A stretch of 40,438 nucleotides of DNA from a virus, in the IMG/VR virus record IMGVR_UViG_3300030399_000042, positions 1-40,438 of that record; one strand, 5' to 3'. Below the pieces are notes generated by a model. The model was not told the origin of the DNA. It was given only the letters and a program-made list of their open reading frames with translations, and did no database searches. The first letter of the stretch is position 1, and each line of letters starts with the position of its first letter. The position numbers were made by a program, and so were the translations under genes. Positions 1-7,180 of this stretch are shown here, piece by piece.

Positions 1-1
1 T

Positions 2-127
2 CTCTATGGACAAAAGTTATAAACTACTCATTAAAAAAGAGCAAAAGCTTGAAAAGGACACCAAAAAAGTCTTAGCTAAAGATAAAACTCGCGACAAAAT
101 AGTTGATAAATCTAAAAAAAAACTGAA
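2..127. repeat. Terminal direct repeat, left copy
   Basis: This 126-bp stretch is identical to 40313-40438; base 1 (t) differs from base 40312 (a). A repeat of this size at both contig ends is what a circular or terminally redundant phage genome gives after k-mer assembly. It could also be a true short terminal repeat. It interrupts the 44-aa gene at 6-140, which is complete only at the left end. Confidence 0.95.
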
Positions 128-140
128 AGAGAAGTCTTAA
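6..140 (+). CDS. Small lysine-rich protein (44 aa)
   Basis: The product starts MDKSYKLLIKKEQ and is strongly basic, with no membrane segment; it is predicted mostly helical. Function is not recognised. The left copy is complete to its stop but lacks its upstream region. In the right-hand copy (40317 onward) the start is preceded by an aggacactct leader and by a strong terminator at 40270-40302. On the circle it is therefore the last rightward gene after 40012-40254. It converges on the leftward gene ending at 159. Small basic proteins of this kind often bind nucleic acid, but nothing here proves that. Confidence 0.7.
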   Translation: MDKSYKLLIKKEQKLEKDTKKVLAKDKTRDKIVDKSKKKLKEKS

Positions 141-158
141 CCTCTCCTTTCAGTGAAT

Positions 159-299
159 TTAACGACTACTATGGCCCTTAACATACTGTTTAATAGCGTT
201 TAGCAAAAATAATGTCATCGTTTTACTTTCTCTTTCAAGTTTTAACTTGAATTGCTTTAATAACTCTTCGTCCAATCTAACTATTATTTGCTTCCTCAT
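159..299 (-). CDS. Ribbon-helix-helix (Arc/CopG-like) protein, 46 aa
   Basis: The frame read leftward from the ATG at 299 gives 46 residues starting MRKQIIVRLDEELLKQFK. An alternating N-terminal strand (QIIVRLDEEL) is followed by two amphipathic helices, the layout of CopG/Arc-type DNA-binding dimers. The helix 1-helix 2 turn falls near residues 25-28 (ESKT). The start lies inside the end of the upstream leftward gene (stop at 277-279), a 23-nt overlap that implies translational coupling. The likely role is a small transcriptional regulator; the target is unknown, with the divergent terminase promoter region and its own operon as candidates. Confidence 0.75.
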   Translation of the reverse strand: MRKQIIVRLDEELLKQFKLKLERESKTMTLFLLNAIKQYVKGHSSR

Positions 300-456
300 T
301 TAAAACCTTTCGTACAGTTAATTTGTATTTTTCTTGTCCATTCACTGTCCAATAAAAAGGACCTACTATTTTCAAAACCTCAACTTTTATTTGACCAAAT
401 GGTAATATTTCACCGATTTTAACTTCTTTATTAGATGGATAATACATTGCGAACAT
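277..456 (-). CDS. Hypothetical small protein upstream of RHH gene
   Basis: An upstream ATG at 486 has AAGGA only two bases before it. The ATG at 456 (MFAMYYPSNKEVKIGEI) has an agggaaataaa leader with good spacing, so I prefer it; this gives 59 aa. The protein contains short beta-like stretches (KIGEILPFGQIKVEVLKIVG, FYWTVNGQEKYKLTV) and resembles a small barrel, but no family is recognised. It forms a two-gene leftward unit with the RHH gene, whose start lies inside this gene's end. Confidence 0.6.
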   Translation of the reverse strand: MFAMYYPSNKEVKIGEILPFGQIKVEVLKIVGPFYWTVNGQEKYKLTVRKVLNEEANNS

Positions 457-673
457 TTTATTTCCCTTTATTGTTTTGTTTTTCATTCCTTTTTATCTCG
501 CAATTTTCTTCTTTCACACTCTGCGATCTTATCCACACACTGCTAATCGTTACTCTTTTGCTTTGATAACTACAATATAGCACAAGATATCTATTTATAG
601 CAAGCGCTTCTTTTCACTTTCACAATAAAAATAAATGTTATATGGTTTGTACAGAGATAAAATAAGGAAAATA
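457..673. promoter_or_regulatory. Divergent intergenic region with a DnaA-box match
   Basis: This gap lies between the leftward RHH operon and the rightward terminase small subunit gene, so it should hold divergent promoters. At 529-537 it contains TTATCCACA, a perfect match to the bacterial DnaA box consensus. An AT-rich tract (570-600) follows. I could not fix a convincing -35/-10 pair. One box alone does not define an origin. Confidence 0.35.
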
Positions 674-1189
674 ATGCCAGCTGGTTGCCCTCGCACAGTT
701 TCACTTTCACCAGATGAAATGATTTCTTTAGGTAAAGAAATGGTTAAATGGTGCTTAGAAAACCAAGAATCTATTCTGCATCTTTCTGATTGGTATACCA
801 TCTCTAAAGGCTTTACTTATAATGAGTGGAAAGCATTTATTCAACTTAAAGAATTCCTTCCCTATTACGAGCAAGCCCTTAAGATTGTGGGACGTAAGTA
901 TCTAGATAAAGATTCTAATGTGCGCAATGGTATCTCTGAAAGATGGATGAGAGTCTACTATAAAGATCTCGTAGAGCAAGAAGATGCAGATGTTAAACAG
1001 AAAAGAATTGATGAGTTAGAGATGAAAAAACTTCTGATCGAATATGAACTCAAACTCAAATCGGATGCCCTCGATACAGTTCCTGAAGAGATTAAACAAC
1101 AATATCACTCTTTGATATCACAGATTTCAGCTTTACAGTCTACTAGGAAGAGAGATTCGACTAATAAAAGCACCGACAACAAATCATAA
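674..1189 (+). CDS. Terminase small subunit-like DNA-packaging protein
   Basis: I place the start at the ATG at 674, preceded by AAGGA at 664-668, rather than at the in-frame ATG at 635, which has no ribosome site. The 171-aa product begins MPAGCPRTVSLSPDEM, an opening seen in many phage small terminases, and continues with helical segments (GKEMVKWCLEN; FTYNEWKAFIQLKEF, HTH-like) and a long charged C-terminal coiled coil (KQKRIDELEMKKLLIEYELK). Small subunits recognise the packaging site and regulate TerL. TerL follows at 1711 after two small leftward genes. The 3' end overlaps the convergent gene at 1105-1515. Confidence 0.8.
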   Translation: MPAGCPRTVSLSPDEMISLGKEMVKWCLENQESILHLSDWYTISKGFTYNEWKAFIQLKEFLPYYEQALKIVGRKYLDKDSNVRNGISERWMRVYYKDLVEQEDADVKQKRIDELEMKKLLIEYELKLKSDALDTVPEEIKQQYHSLISQISALQSTRKRDSTNKSTDNKS

Positions 1190-1515
1190 TGATTAATGTA
1201 ACCCGTCAAGGCATTCTGTGGTAGATTTTCCATGTTCGTTATCATGTCATGAAGGATGTCTAAAAGTTGTTTTTTCGTTGGTCTTTCTGCATATTCTGTT
1301 TGTAGCGATAGTGTGGAGGAGGTATCTTTAATTGTCGGCACTATTGCGTTACCGATGTCATCCACACGAATAAAGTTGTTCCAGTCTTTTGCTGCGCAGT
1401 ATAGAGCCTCTCCACAGCTTACTGATATCTCATCACATTTGCACGACACATAATCCGTTGAGTGAAAACTTTCAATGATTGATTCACACAATTTACATTT
1501 AGCTCGATTTCTCAT
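1105..1515 (-). CDS. Conserved Cys-containing phage protein (DUF7695-like)
   Basis: 136 aa, starting MRNRAKCKLCESIIESFH and followed by DYVSCKCDEISVSCGE. CxxC at residues 7-10 and CxC at 25-27 form a small zinc-ribbon-like head, followed by AAKDWNNFIRVDDIGN. This pattern is typical of a family of small phage proteins of unknown role. The C-terminal half is helical. The last ~85 nt overlap the 3' end of the terminase small subunit gene on the other strand. It is transcribed after the 58-aa gene at 1499-1675, whose stop overlaps its start by 17 nt. Confidence 0.7.
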   Translation of the reverse strand: MRNRAKCKLCESIIESFHSTDYVSCKCDEISVSCGEALYCAAKDWNNFIRVDDIGNAIVPTIKDTSSTLSLQTEYAERPTKKQLLDILHDMITNMENLPQNALTGYINHYDLLSVLLLVESLFLVDCKAEICDIKE

Positions 1516-1675
1516 TTTCTACTCTCCTAACTTGATCCACGAGACACTTTTCATAGTCTCTGTCGATGATATTTGTATAGGTAAGAGGCATATCAATGGG
1601 AACTTTTTGATATATTTTATCAAAATCTTTTCGAAGCTCCATATATTTTTCATTCAGTTGTTCTTTATTTAACAT
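1499..1675 (-). CDS. Small hypothetical protein, 58 aa
   Basis: The leftward frame from ATG at 1675 starts MLNKEQLNEKYMELRKDF and ends at 1499, giving a charged helical protein. Its end overlaps the start of the next leftward gene (1515) by 17 nt, the usual spacing in this genome's small-gene operons, which supports it being real. Function is unknown. With 1105-1515 it forms a two-gene leftward insert between the terminase genes. Confidence 0.6.
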   Translation of the reverse strand: MLNKEQLNEKYMELRKDFDKIYQKVPIDMPLTYTNIIDRDYEKCLVDQVRRVENEKSS

Positions 1676-1710
1676 TGAAATACCCTCAATAATATTGTAA
1701 GCTGTGCATC

Positions 1711-2985
1711 ATGCAAGAACTACTATCAAAAAAGCAAGTTGAATTCATCGAGAATTGCACGGCGAAATGGAATATAGCGCATGGTTCAGTTCGTACAGGA
1801 AAGACCGTGGGGTCTATTTACGCATTTATGCACGCAGCGGAAACATGTCCCGATTCACAAATATTCATGGTCGGTCATTCTAGTGAAACTATCTATCAAA
1901 ACGTGGTGCGTCTATTACTTGAAAGTGATCAGTTCATGGTGTTCAGACCATTCTGTACTTGGTATGCGGGTAAGCGTCAATTAAAGTTCAAAGACAAGTC
2001 TATACAGACTCTTGGTGCAAAAGATGAAGGCGCAATAGGGCAATTTCAAGGTAAAACAATGTCCCTTGTTCTGTGCGATGAGATGACGCTTTATCCTGAA
2101 TCTATCATAGACATGATCGATACACGTCTTAGCAATCCACATTCGATGGGATTCGCCACAATGAATCCATCGCATCCGGAGCATAAAATCAAAAAATGGA
2201 TTGATCTTGCAGAAGCAGGCGATCCTAATTACTACGCATTACATTTTACTCTAGAAGACAATCCATATGTCGATGATAACTATAAGCAGCGTATTAAAAA
2301 TTCTCTTAGTGGTATATTCTATAAGCGTAATTATCTGGGTCTGTGGTGCATGGCCGAAGGGGCCATTTTCGACTTTTTCGACAAAGACATTCATACTGTT
2401 GCTATTCCTCCTCGTGCTGCTGAATATTGGGTTGCTGGTATTGATTACGGCGTTAGCAACGCTTTTGCCTGTGTTTTGGTAGGCGTAAGTACTGGTAAAT
2501 ATACGCAAACAGGTAAATGCATGTGGGTAGAAAAAGAATACTATTGGGACTGCAAGAAAACTGGTAAGCAAAAAACAAACTCAGAGTTCGCGGATGATAT
2601 CGAAGCATTCCTAGAGCCGTATGGTGTAAAGCAGATTTACATTGACCCAAGTGCTGCACATTTTAAAGTTGATATGGGGCGACGTGGATTACACACTATA
2701 GATGCAAATAACGATGTTGTCCCGGGAATAGAAGCAATGACATCAGAAATGGCAAAGGGAAACCTATTCATTCTGCGTGACTGTAAGAACCTCATTAAAG
2801 AAATCCAGAATTACGTTTGGGATACGAAAAAGAGTGTGCAAGGTGAAGACGCCCCTGTCAAGAAAGGCGATCACGCGGTAGATGCTTTACGTTATGTAAT
2901 GGCCACACATAAAGTCCAAACGTACAACCCCTATAAACACAATCCTGAAGACTACAAACGAAAACGTTTTCAAAGTGATTTCTAG
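1711..2985 (+). CDS. terL: Terminase large subunit (ATPase and nuclease)
   Basis: 424 aa. Packaging motor: the N-terminal ATPase drives DNA into the prohead and the C-terminal RuvC/RNase H-like nuclease cuts concatemers. Visible motifs are a Walker A variant GSVRTGKT at residues 25-32, Walker B LVLCDE at 119-124, a following motif GFATMNPSHP near 147-156, and nuclease acidic residues at GIDYG (D245), YIDPS (D312) and GDHAVDALRY (D387, D391). The length is normal for a compact TerL. It is preceded by a divergent pair of small genes and followed directly by two very small rightward genes and the portal. Confidence 0.95.
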   Translation: MQELLSKKQVEFIENCTAKWNIAHGSVRTGKTVGSIYAFMHAAETCPDSQIFMVGHSSETIYQNVVRLLLESDQFMVFRPFCTWYAGKRQLKFKDKSIQTLGAKDEGAIGQFQGKTMSLVLCDEMTLYPESIIDMIDTRLSNPHSMGFATMNPSHPEHKIKKWIDLAEAGDPNYYALHFTLEDNPYVDDNYKQRIKNSLSGIFYKRNYLGLWCMAEGAIFDFFDKDIHTVAIPPRAAEYWVAGIDYGVSNAFACVLVGVSTGKYTQTGKCMWVEKEYYWDCKKTGKQKTNSEFADDIEAFLEPYGVKQIYIDPSAAHFKVDMGRRGLHTIDANNDVVPGIEAMTSEMAKGNLFILRDCKNLIKEIQNYVWDTKKSVQGEDAPVKKGDHAVDALRYVMATHKVQTYNPYKHNPEDYKRKRFQSDF

Positions 2986-2986
2986 T

Positions 2987-3139
2987 ATGAAAAAGATGTC
3001 CAAAAAGAAATATATCAAATCTTCAAAAAGTAATTGTTGTTCACATAAAGCGCAATATTGCGTTTGTATCACTCAAGGACATAGATATTGGATTAGTAAA
3101 AAGTATTATGGTTATGTGGAAGATGGTCAATTAATGTAA
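2987..3139 (+). CDS. Small Cys/Lys-rich protein, 50 aa
   Basis: The ATG lies one base after the TerL stop. The product MKKMSKKKYIKSSK... contains a CC pair and a YCVCITQGHRYWISKKYYG segment. The basic, aromatic C-terminal half looks like coding sequence rather than noise, but there is no family I can name. It is probably translated by reinitiation after terL. Confidence 0.5.
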   Translation: MKKMSKKKYIKSSKSNCCSHKAQYCVCITQGHRYWISKKYYGYVEDGQLM

Positions 3140-3164
3140 AAAAACGATTCACGAGTGATTTATA

Positions 3165-3335
3165 ATGGAAAAATGGCCACCTTCTATGGAAAATCTTATA
3201 AAATCTAATGGATTTAAAGATTTTGAAAAAATATTCATCAACTATTGTAAATATAATAATTTCAAATTAGAAGAGATTCAATATTTGATGACGATGATGA
3301 ACACATTTGTATATTTGAATAAGCCTACGATGTAA
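3165..3335 (+). CDS. Small hypothetical protein, 56 aa
   Basis: Starts MEKWPPSMENLIKSNGF and ends NTFVYLNKPTM at 3335. The ribosome site is weak (acgagtgatttata). It contains helical segments DFEKIFINYCKYNNF and LEEIQYLMTMMNTF. Its stop codon lies inside the palindrome at 3330-3348. No function recognised. Confidence 0.5.
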   Translation: MEKWPPSMENLIKSNGFKDFEKIFINYCKYNNFKLEEIQYLMTMMNTFVYLNKPTM

Positions 3336-3348
3336 AACCGCTTTACAT
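3330..3348. repeat. 19-bp dispersed palindrome, copy 1
   Basis: ATGTAAA-ACCGC-TTTACAT, seven-base inverted arms around a five-base centre. Near-identical sites occur at 29893-29910, 35897-35915 and 39758-39776. This copy lies between the post-terL small genes and the portal gene. It is a candidate operator or RNA hairpin. Confidence 0.7.
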
Positions 3349-3421
3349 CATCCAGATTGCATAATTAAAGCTTTAATGATAATGTTTCGATCAAGTAATT
3401 CTTATTGATTTAGAGGTTATT

Positions 3422-5587
3422 ATCGGCTTATATATCGCTCCATGGCAAAACAATGTAGAGCCCAATCAAGGCAATGTCAGGCACTGGCTGGATAATCTCT
3501 ATGCTAAGTTTATGCCTTTGGAACAAGCGCGTTGGAATCAGGCGAACATTGACACTTTATTCTACGCCGGTGCACAGACATTTGTTAATCGACACTTTAA
3601 CGTAAGTCAAAGTACTAATCAAAAGTATTACTTCAATTTGGTCCAACAACCTATCAACATGGTTACTGGCTATCAACGTCAACATCGTAAGTCTATTAAG
3701 TACCAAGCTACAGATGGCGCAGATCCTCACACTACAGATCAATACACACGACTGATAATGAATGTGGCCCAGAAAGAGGGAATCAACGAGACATATTCTA
3801 AGTCTTGCGAATTAGCTGCCGTGGCTGGTATGAATTTGATGCAACCATATTTAGATTATACTGGTGATGATCCAGCTCAAGGCCAACTTAAAGTTAAAGT
3901 ATGGGAATACAACTCGTTTCTTATAGATCCTTACTTCCGCAATCCTGATATGTCCGATGCTCAGTTTGTTTGGTGTCAGGAATATATAAGTAAGAATGAA
4001 GCAGAGAGTCGTTTTCCTGATAAGATACAGCAAGTAAAGCCGATGGCAGGGAGTCCACAAAGATATGGATCATTCTATTTCCTCCCGGAAAATTACAATA
4101 TGGCCCGAAATGACCTCATGGTTTTATCCTACGTCTGGTATAAGTGGAAAAAGAAAAAAAAGCGCCTATATAGTCGCAAACGCAATCAGTTTTTTGATTA
4201 TGCCGGAGGAGATGAGAACTTAGAACAAATCCTGTATGCTATCGATGATATGGAAGAAGTCACCGTTGAAATACCATGCTGGAAACTAGCAACAGTGCTC
4301 AATGATCAACTAATGTACATTGGTGAAAACCCTCTTTGGGATGGTCCAGAGTGCCCTTTTATTCCAAATTATTGGAACTACGACCCTCACATTAATTACT
4401 ATGACCTTCGCTCACGCTCTTTGACATATACCATGCGTTCACCTCAATACTTATTTAACCATAAGATAATCAACAATTTAGATATATCTGAAGCTACTAT
4501 TAACGCTGGATGGATGCGTAAGATCGGTGCTGTAGCTAATGAGGATAATCTCAAGAAAGCTGGACAAGGTTGGGATGTCATTATCAATGAAGGTTACGAG
4601 TTAACAGATGTCCAAAAGATTATTCCTAGCGCTGTTCCTGAATCTGATCTAGCTTTAGCACAACAATTATCAGACTTAATATTCAAAACGTCTGGTATAG
4701 ACATGGAGAATTGGTCAGGTCAGCAGGATAAACAAATCTCATCCCTTACAATGCTGTTGAAACAAGCCTCAAACTTGATGGTATTCCAGAAATACTTCGA
4801 TCAATGGGATTATTCATTAAAACTACTTGGAGAGAGACTACTACAAATCGTACTGTACAATTGGAATGCAGAGAAAGTTGGCATGATGATTGGCGAAGAG
4901 CCTTCACCGCATTTCTACTCTAGAGTGTTTGCTAAGTATCATACGATAGTCGAAGAAGGACTACTAACTTCAACTCAACGTAATATACAAGCTCAGCAGA
5001 TGCTCGATATCAACACTACATTTGGGCGCGAAGTAATACCGCCTAGTATGATTATTAAAGACATGAATATACAAGGTAAAGCGGAGATTCTTGAGTTCCT
5101 ACAACAACAAGAACAACAAGCACAAGAAATGCAGCAAGAAGACTATACGCTCAAACATGCATTTGAGAATGCTAAACTTAAAGAACTATATTCTAAAGCT
5201 ACTGCAAACATTGCTAGAGCACGTGAAGATCATAGCCGTAGTGAATCCAATTTAGGACTCTATGAAGAGCGTCTAAGCATGATTGAACGCAACAGAGCTC
5301 TTTCACTCAAAGAGAAACAAGCTGCACTAACATCCCTTCTTGATAATATGCAGCGATTTGGTCAGATTGAAACAGAGTATGCAGACAATAAACTAACAGT
5401 TGATGAGTACAATATTAGATCAGAAGAAGAGAAAGAGAAAGATGATGTCCAAAGACGCACTGAATCTAATAAATTCATGGAACAAATATTAAATCTGGGT
5501 ATGGATACGCTGCAAGAAGCTGAACGAAATCAACAGCAGCAACCACAAGAACAAGAATCTGGACAACAAAGTCAGGAAATGGTTTAG
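3422..5587 (+). CDS. Portal protein (P22-type), probable non-ATG start
   Basis: The first ATG in frame is at 3512 (691 aa), but the open frame runs back to a stop at 3380-3382. It encodes a highly protein-like stretch upstream, including GLYIAPWQNNVEPNQG and HWLDNLYAKFMPLEQARWNQ. There is no ATG, GTG or TTG there. An AGAGG Shine-Dalgarno at 3412-3416 sits five bases before ATC at 3422, so I propose initiation at ATC (or the adjacent ATT at 3419), giving about 721 aa. Downstream features fit the P22 portal family: SGIDMENWSGQQDKQISS followed by a long helix, a TIVEEGLLTSTQRN wing region, and a Gln-rich helical tail with a QQQ run near the end. It forms the dodecameric DNA channel at the capsid vertex. 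Confidence 0.85.
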   Translation: MGLYIAPWQNNVEPNQGNVRHWLDNLYAKFMPLEQARWNQANIDTLFYAGAQTFVNRHFNVSQSTNQKYYFNLVQQPINMVTGYQRQHRKSIKYQATDGADPHTTDQYTRLIMNVAQKEGINETYSKSCELAAVAGMNLMQPYLDYTGDDPAQGQLKVKVWEYNSFLIDPYFRNPDMSDAQFVWCQEYISKNEAESRFPDKIQQVKPMAGSPQRYGSFYFLPENYNMARNDLMVLSYVWYKWKKKKKRLYSRKRNQFFDYAGGDENLEQILYAIDDMEEVTVEIPCWKLATVLNDQLMYIGENPLWDGPECPFIPNYWNYDPHINYYDLRSRSLTYTMRSPQYLFNHKIINNLDISEATINAGWMRKIGAVANEDNLKKAGQGWDVIINEGYELTDVQKIIPSAVPESDLALAQQLSDLIFKTSGIDMENWSGQQDKQISSLTMLLKQASNLMVFQKYFDQWDYSLKLLGERLLQIVLYNWNAEKVGMMIGEEPSPHFYSRVFAKYHTIVEEGLLTSTQRNIQAQQMLDINTTFGREVIPPSMIIKDMNIQGKAEILEFLQQQEQQAQEMQQEDYTLKHAFENAKLKELYSKATANIARAREDHSRSESNLGLYEERLSMIERNRALSLKEKQAALTSLLDNMQRFGQIETEYADNKLTVDEYNIRSEEEKEKDDVQRRTESNKFMEQILNLGMDTLQEAERNQQQQPQEQESGQQSQEMV

Positions 5588-5638
5588 TTATATTAAATAA
5601 ATAGTTGTCACTAAAGACACAAAACAATGTAGGTTTAT

Positions 5639-5890
5639 ATGGCAGGCAGCGGTCAAAGAATGGATAAAGAGAAGTCAGGTGGAATGAGAATTGATGACCA
5701 TGCGTTTTTCGCGGGTAAGGGTTCTCCAACATTTCCTAAAGGCGTTCATACTAAAGATGAATCTAGTGCAGAAGGCGCAGGCGAAGTCATGAAGTATGAA
5801 GATACATCAGCAGCGATCAAAGCTGGTCAGGTTGAAGGCACAAAGAAAGTTAAACAGCATCCAATGAAGCAGCCAAATTACAGAAACTAA
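5639..5890 (+). CDS. Conserved small head-region protein, 83 aa
   Basis: Starts MAGSGQRMDKEKSGGMRIDD and ends KQHPMKQPNYRN. It is Gly- and charge-rich and probably disordered. I recall this opening from small proteins encoded beside portal genes of similar uncultured podoviruses; the role is unknown, possibly virion-associated. It is translated with the portal module and followed by a small hairpin region. Confidence 0.65.
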   Translation: MAGSGQRMDKEKSGGMRIDDHAFFAGKGSPTFPKGVHTKDESSAEGAGEVMKYEDTSAAIKAGQVEGTKKVKQHPMKQPNYRN

Positions 5891-5906
5891 TTCGTGTAAG
5901 GGAAAG

Positions 5907-5924
5907 GCTTATAGCATTATAAGC
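5907..5924 (+). terminator. Weak hairpin between head-region genes
   Basis: GCTTATA (5907-5913) pairs with TATAAGC (5918-5924) around a gcat loop. No clear T-run follows, so this may be a processing or attenuation hairpin rather than a true terminator. Confidence 0.3.
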
Positions 5925-5962
5925 TTTCGAAAGGGCCTTCTCTTCACTTTTAAAGGATTACT

Positions 5963-6247
5963 ATGAAAGAAAAAAGCCAACGCATCAATTCTAAATCTCA
6001 CTTTTCCGATCCTATCAAGATCAAGACACAGAGAGAGGAAGATAAGCCAAAAGATGGCAAGAATTCTCCGTGGGATTATAGATGTCCTCAATATGACCAA
6101 CGTTCAAGTAATTTCATCAATGCAGGTACTAATTACGGCGTGGGTCAAGCTTCTCCTATTGGGCATAAAGGCAATCCAAAAAGAACAGTTTCAACATTGC
6201 CTATGACTAGCGATTTTGAGACTATGAGGGTAGATGAAACCCGTTAA
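5963..6247 (+). CDS. Conserved small head-region protein, 94 aa
   Basis: Starts MKEKSQRINSKSHFSDPIK. The recognisable conserved core is SPWDYRCPQYDQRSSNFINA followed by GTNYGVGQASPIGHKGNPK. This motif recurs in portal-adjacent genes of many environmental phages; no function is established that I know of. AAAGGA lies eight bases upstream of the start. Its 3' end overlaps the next gene by 14 nt. Confidence 0.7.
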   Translation: MKEKSQRINSKSHFSDPIKIKTQREEDKPKDGKNSPWDYRCPQYDQRSSNFINAGTNYGVGQASPIGHKGNPKRTVSTLPMTSDFETMRVDETR

Positions 6248-6407
6248 GAAGACCAAAGAATGGCATTCGTCGCCCTCTAAAATTGGCATGGGAGATTACT
6301 ACGGTACTGCAATCAAGCAAAAGACTGCAAGATTGCGTGATTCTTATAGTGAAATTCCTACCATGACTAACAAAAAGATGGGAACTCCTCCAAAGAGTTT
6401 GGCTTAA
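6234..6407 (+). CDS. Conserved small basic head-region protein, 57 aa
   Basis: Begins MKPVKKTKEWHSSPSK, followed by IGMGDYYGTAIKQKTARLRD and a C-terminal KKMGTPPKSLA. The GDYYGT...K and KxxGxPPxSLA signatures match a small conserved family found next to the SPWDYRCPQYDQR gene in related phages. It is overlapped by the preceding gene, implying coupled translation. Possibly a minor virion or assembly protein. Confidence 0.7.
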   Translation: MKPVKKTKEWHSSPSKIGMGDYYGTAIKQKTARLRDSYSEIPTMTNKKMGTPPKSLA

Positions 6408-6480
6408 TCTTTTTTTATTTCATTAATTAAAACAATACCTTATCTTAATAATCATATAAAAATAAACAAAAGGAAAAAGC

Positions 6481-6705
6481 ATGGATTTTTTTGAAGCAAT
6501 GAAAGAAATGAGCGAAGGACAAAAAGTAAGGTTAAAATCTTGGCCTAACGAAAAATATATCGGAATCAAAGAAGAAGAAGTAAAACTCTTTGGAAAAAGA
6601 AAAACTAGATATACCGTAATAAATTCCGATGAATCAGAACTATCACCTCTAATCCCATTTTCAGTTTTAGTTACTGCTGATTGGGATTATCACATTGAAG
6701 ATTAG
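6481..6705 (+). CDS. DUF2829/Tad2-like protein
   Basis: 74 aa, starting MDFFEAMKEMSEGQKVRLKS and ending VLVTADWDYHIED. The N-terminal 'F..A...m.eGqkVR.ksW' helix-strand and the C-terminal 'l.ADW' strand are the two hallmarks of the DUF2829 family, which includes Tad2, a sponge for the cyclic ADP-ribose signal of Thoeris defence. An AAAGGAAAAAGC leader precedes the ATG. The middle is shorter and less typical, so membership is likely but not certain. It stands alone between the head genes and a leftward insert, like a cargo gene, and is followed by a strong hairpin at 6722-6756. Confidence 0.55.
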   Translation: MDFFEAMKEMSEGQKVRLKSWPNEKYIGIKEEEVKLFGKRKTRYTVINSDESELSPLIPFSVLVTADWDYHIED

Positions 6706-6991
6706 ATCCTTTTTTAGTTGATTCTTCTATATTGTCTTCACAGAAATATAGAAGAAGACTTTTTACTTGACTTAGTCGAACTTTTATGCTAAAACCTTGC
6801 TCCCAATTGCTATTAAACTTAGTTTTATCAATAAAATCAATTAAATCATTTATCAATTCCAGGGTTGCTTTTAGCGGTATTTCTTTGTGATTACAATCAT
6901 GTTTTGCTGCAATTTCTGAAATCCATTTTTGATCTTCAAACTTTTTTAAAAAAGAAAACTTTTCAATAAGAATTTTAGGCGATAATTTCAT
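6671..6991 (-). CDS. Hypothetical protein, last gene of a leftward trio
   Basis: 106 aa, starting MKLSPKILIEKFSFLKKFED. Mostly helical, with a central segment LKATLELINDLIDFIDKTKF. No family recognised. Its start lies directly after the stop of the 6992-7180 gene. The 3' end runs 35 nt into the convergent DUF2829 gene and contains that gene's terminator hairpin. Confidence 0.5.
   Translation of the reverse strand: MKLSPKILIEKFSFLKKFEDQKWISEIAAKHDCNHKEIPLKATLELINDLIDFIDKTKFNSNWEQGFSIKVRLSQVKSLLLYFCEDNIEESTKKGSNLQCDNPNQQ
6722..6764 (+). terminator. Rho-independent terminator after the DUF2829 gene
   Basis: TTCTTCTATA (6722-6731) pairs perfectly with TATAGAAGAA (6747-6756) around a 15-base loop, followed by gactttttac. 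It points rightward. It lies within the 3' coding end of the convergent gene 6671-6991. Confidence 0.7.
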
Positions 6992-7180
6992 TTAAATATT
7001 TCCTTTGGTAAATTTATTTATTGCTTTATGTTTATCCAAAGGAATCAATAATATTTTTGCTATAACGAGCAATAGATTCTTTTGTCTATTTGCATATTCA
7101 ATGGGATCACAAATCATAGTGGCTTGAAAATAAACTCTATTCAATTCTTCCAATATATTTACTTCTTCTTCATTTAACAT
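6992..7180 (-). CDS. Hypothetical small helical protein, 62 aa
   Basis: Starts MLNEEEVNILEELNRVYFQA and contains a hydrophobic stretch LLLVIAKILLIPLD that could be an amphipathic helix or a short membrane segment. It overlaps the preceding gene (ending at 7170) by 11 nt. Unknown function. Confidence 0.5.
   Translation of the reverse strand: MLNEEEVNILEELNRVYFQATMICDPIEYANRQKNLLLVIAKILLIPLDKHKAINKFTKGNI

Noticed and set aside
2251-2571. Leftward 106-aa frame inside terL
   Set aside because: Antisense to conserved TerL motifs, no ribosome site, no protein family.
3336-3421. A second intron before the portal gene
   Set aside because: No P1/P3/P7 pairings found, and a simple ATC/ATT start with a well-spaced Shine-Dalgarno explains the reading frame.
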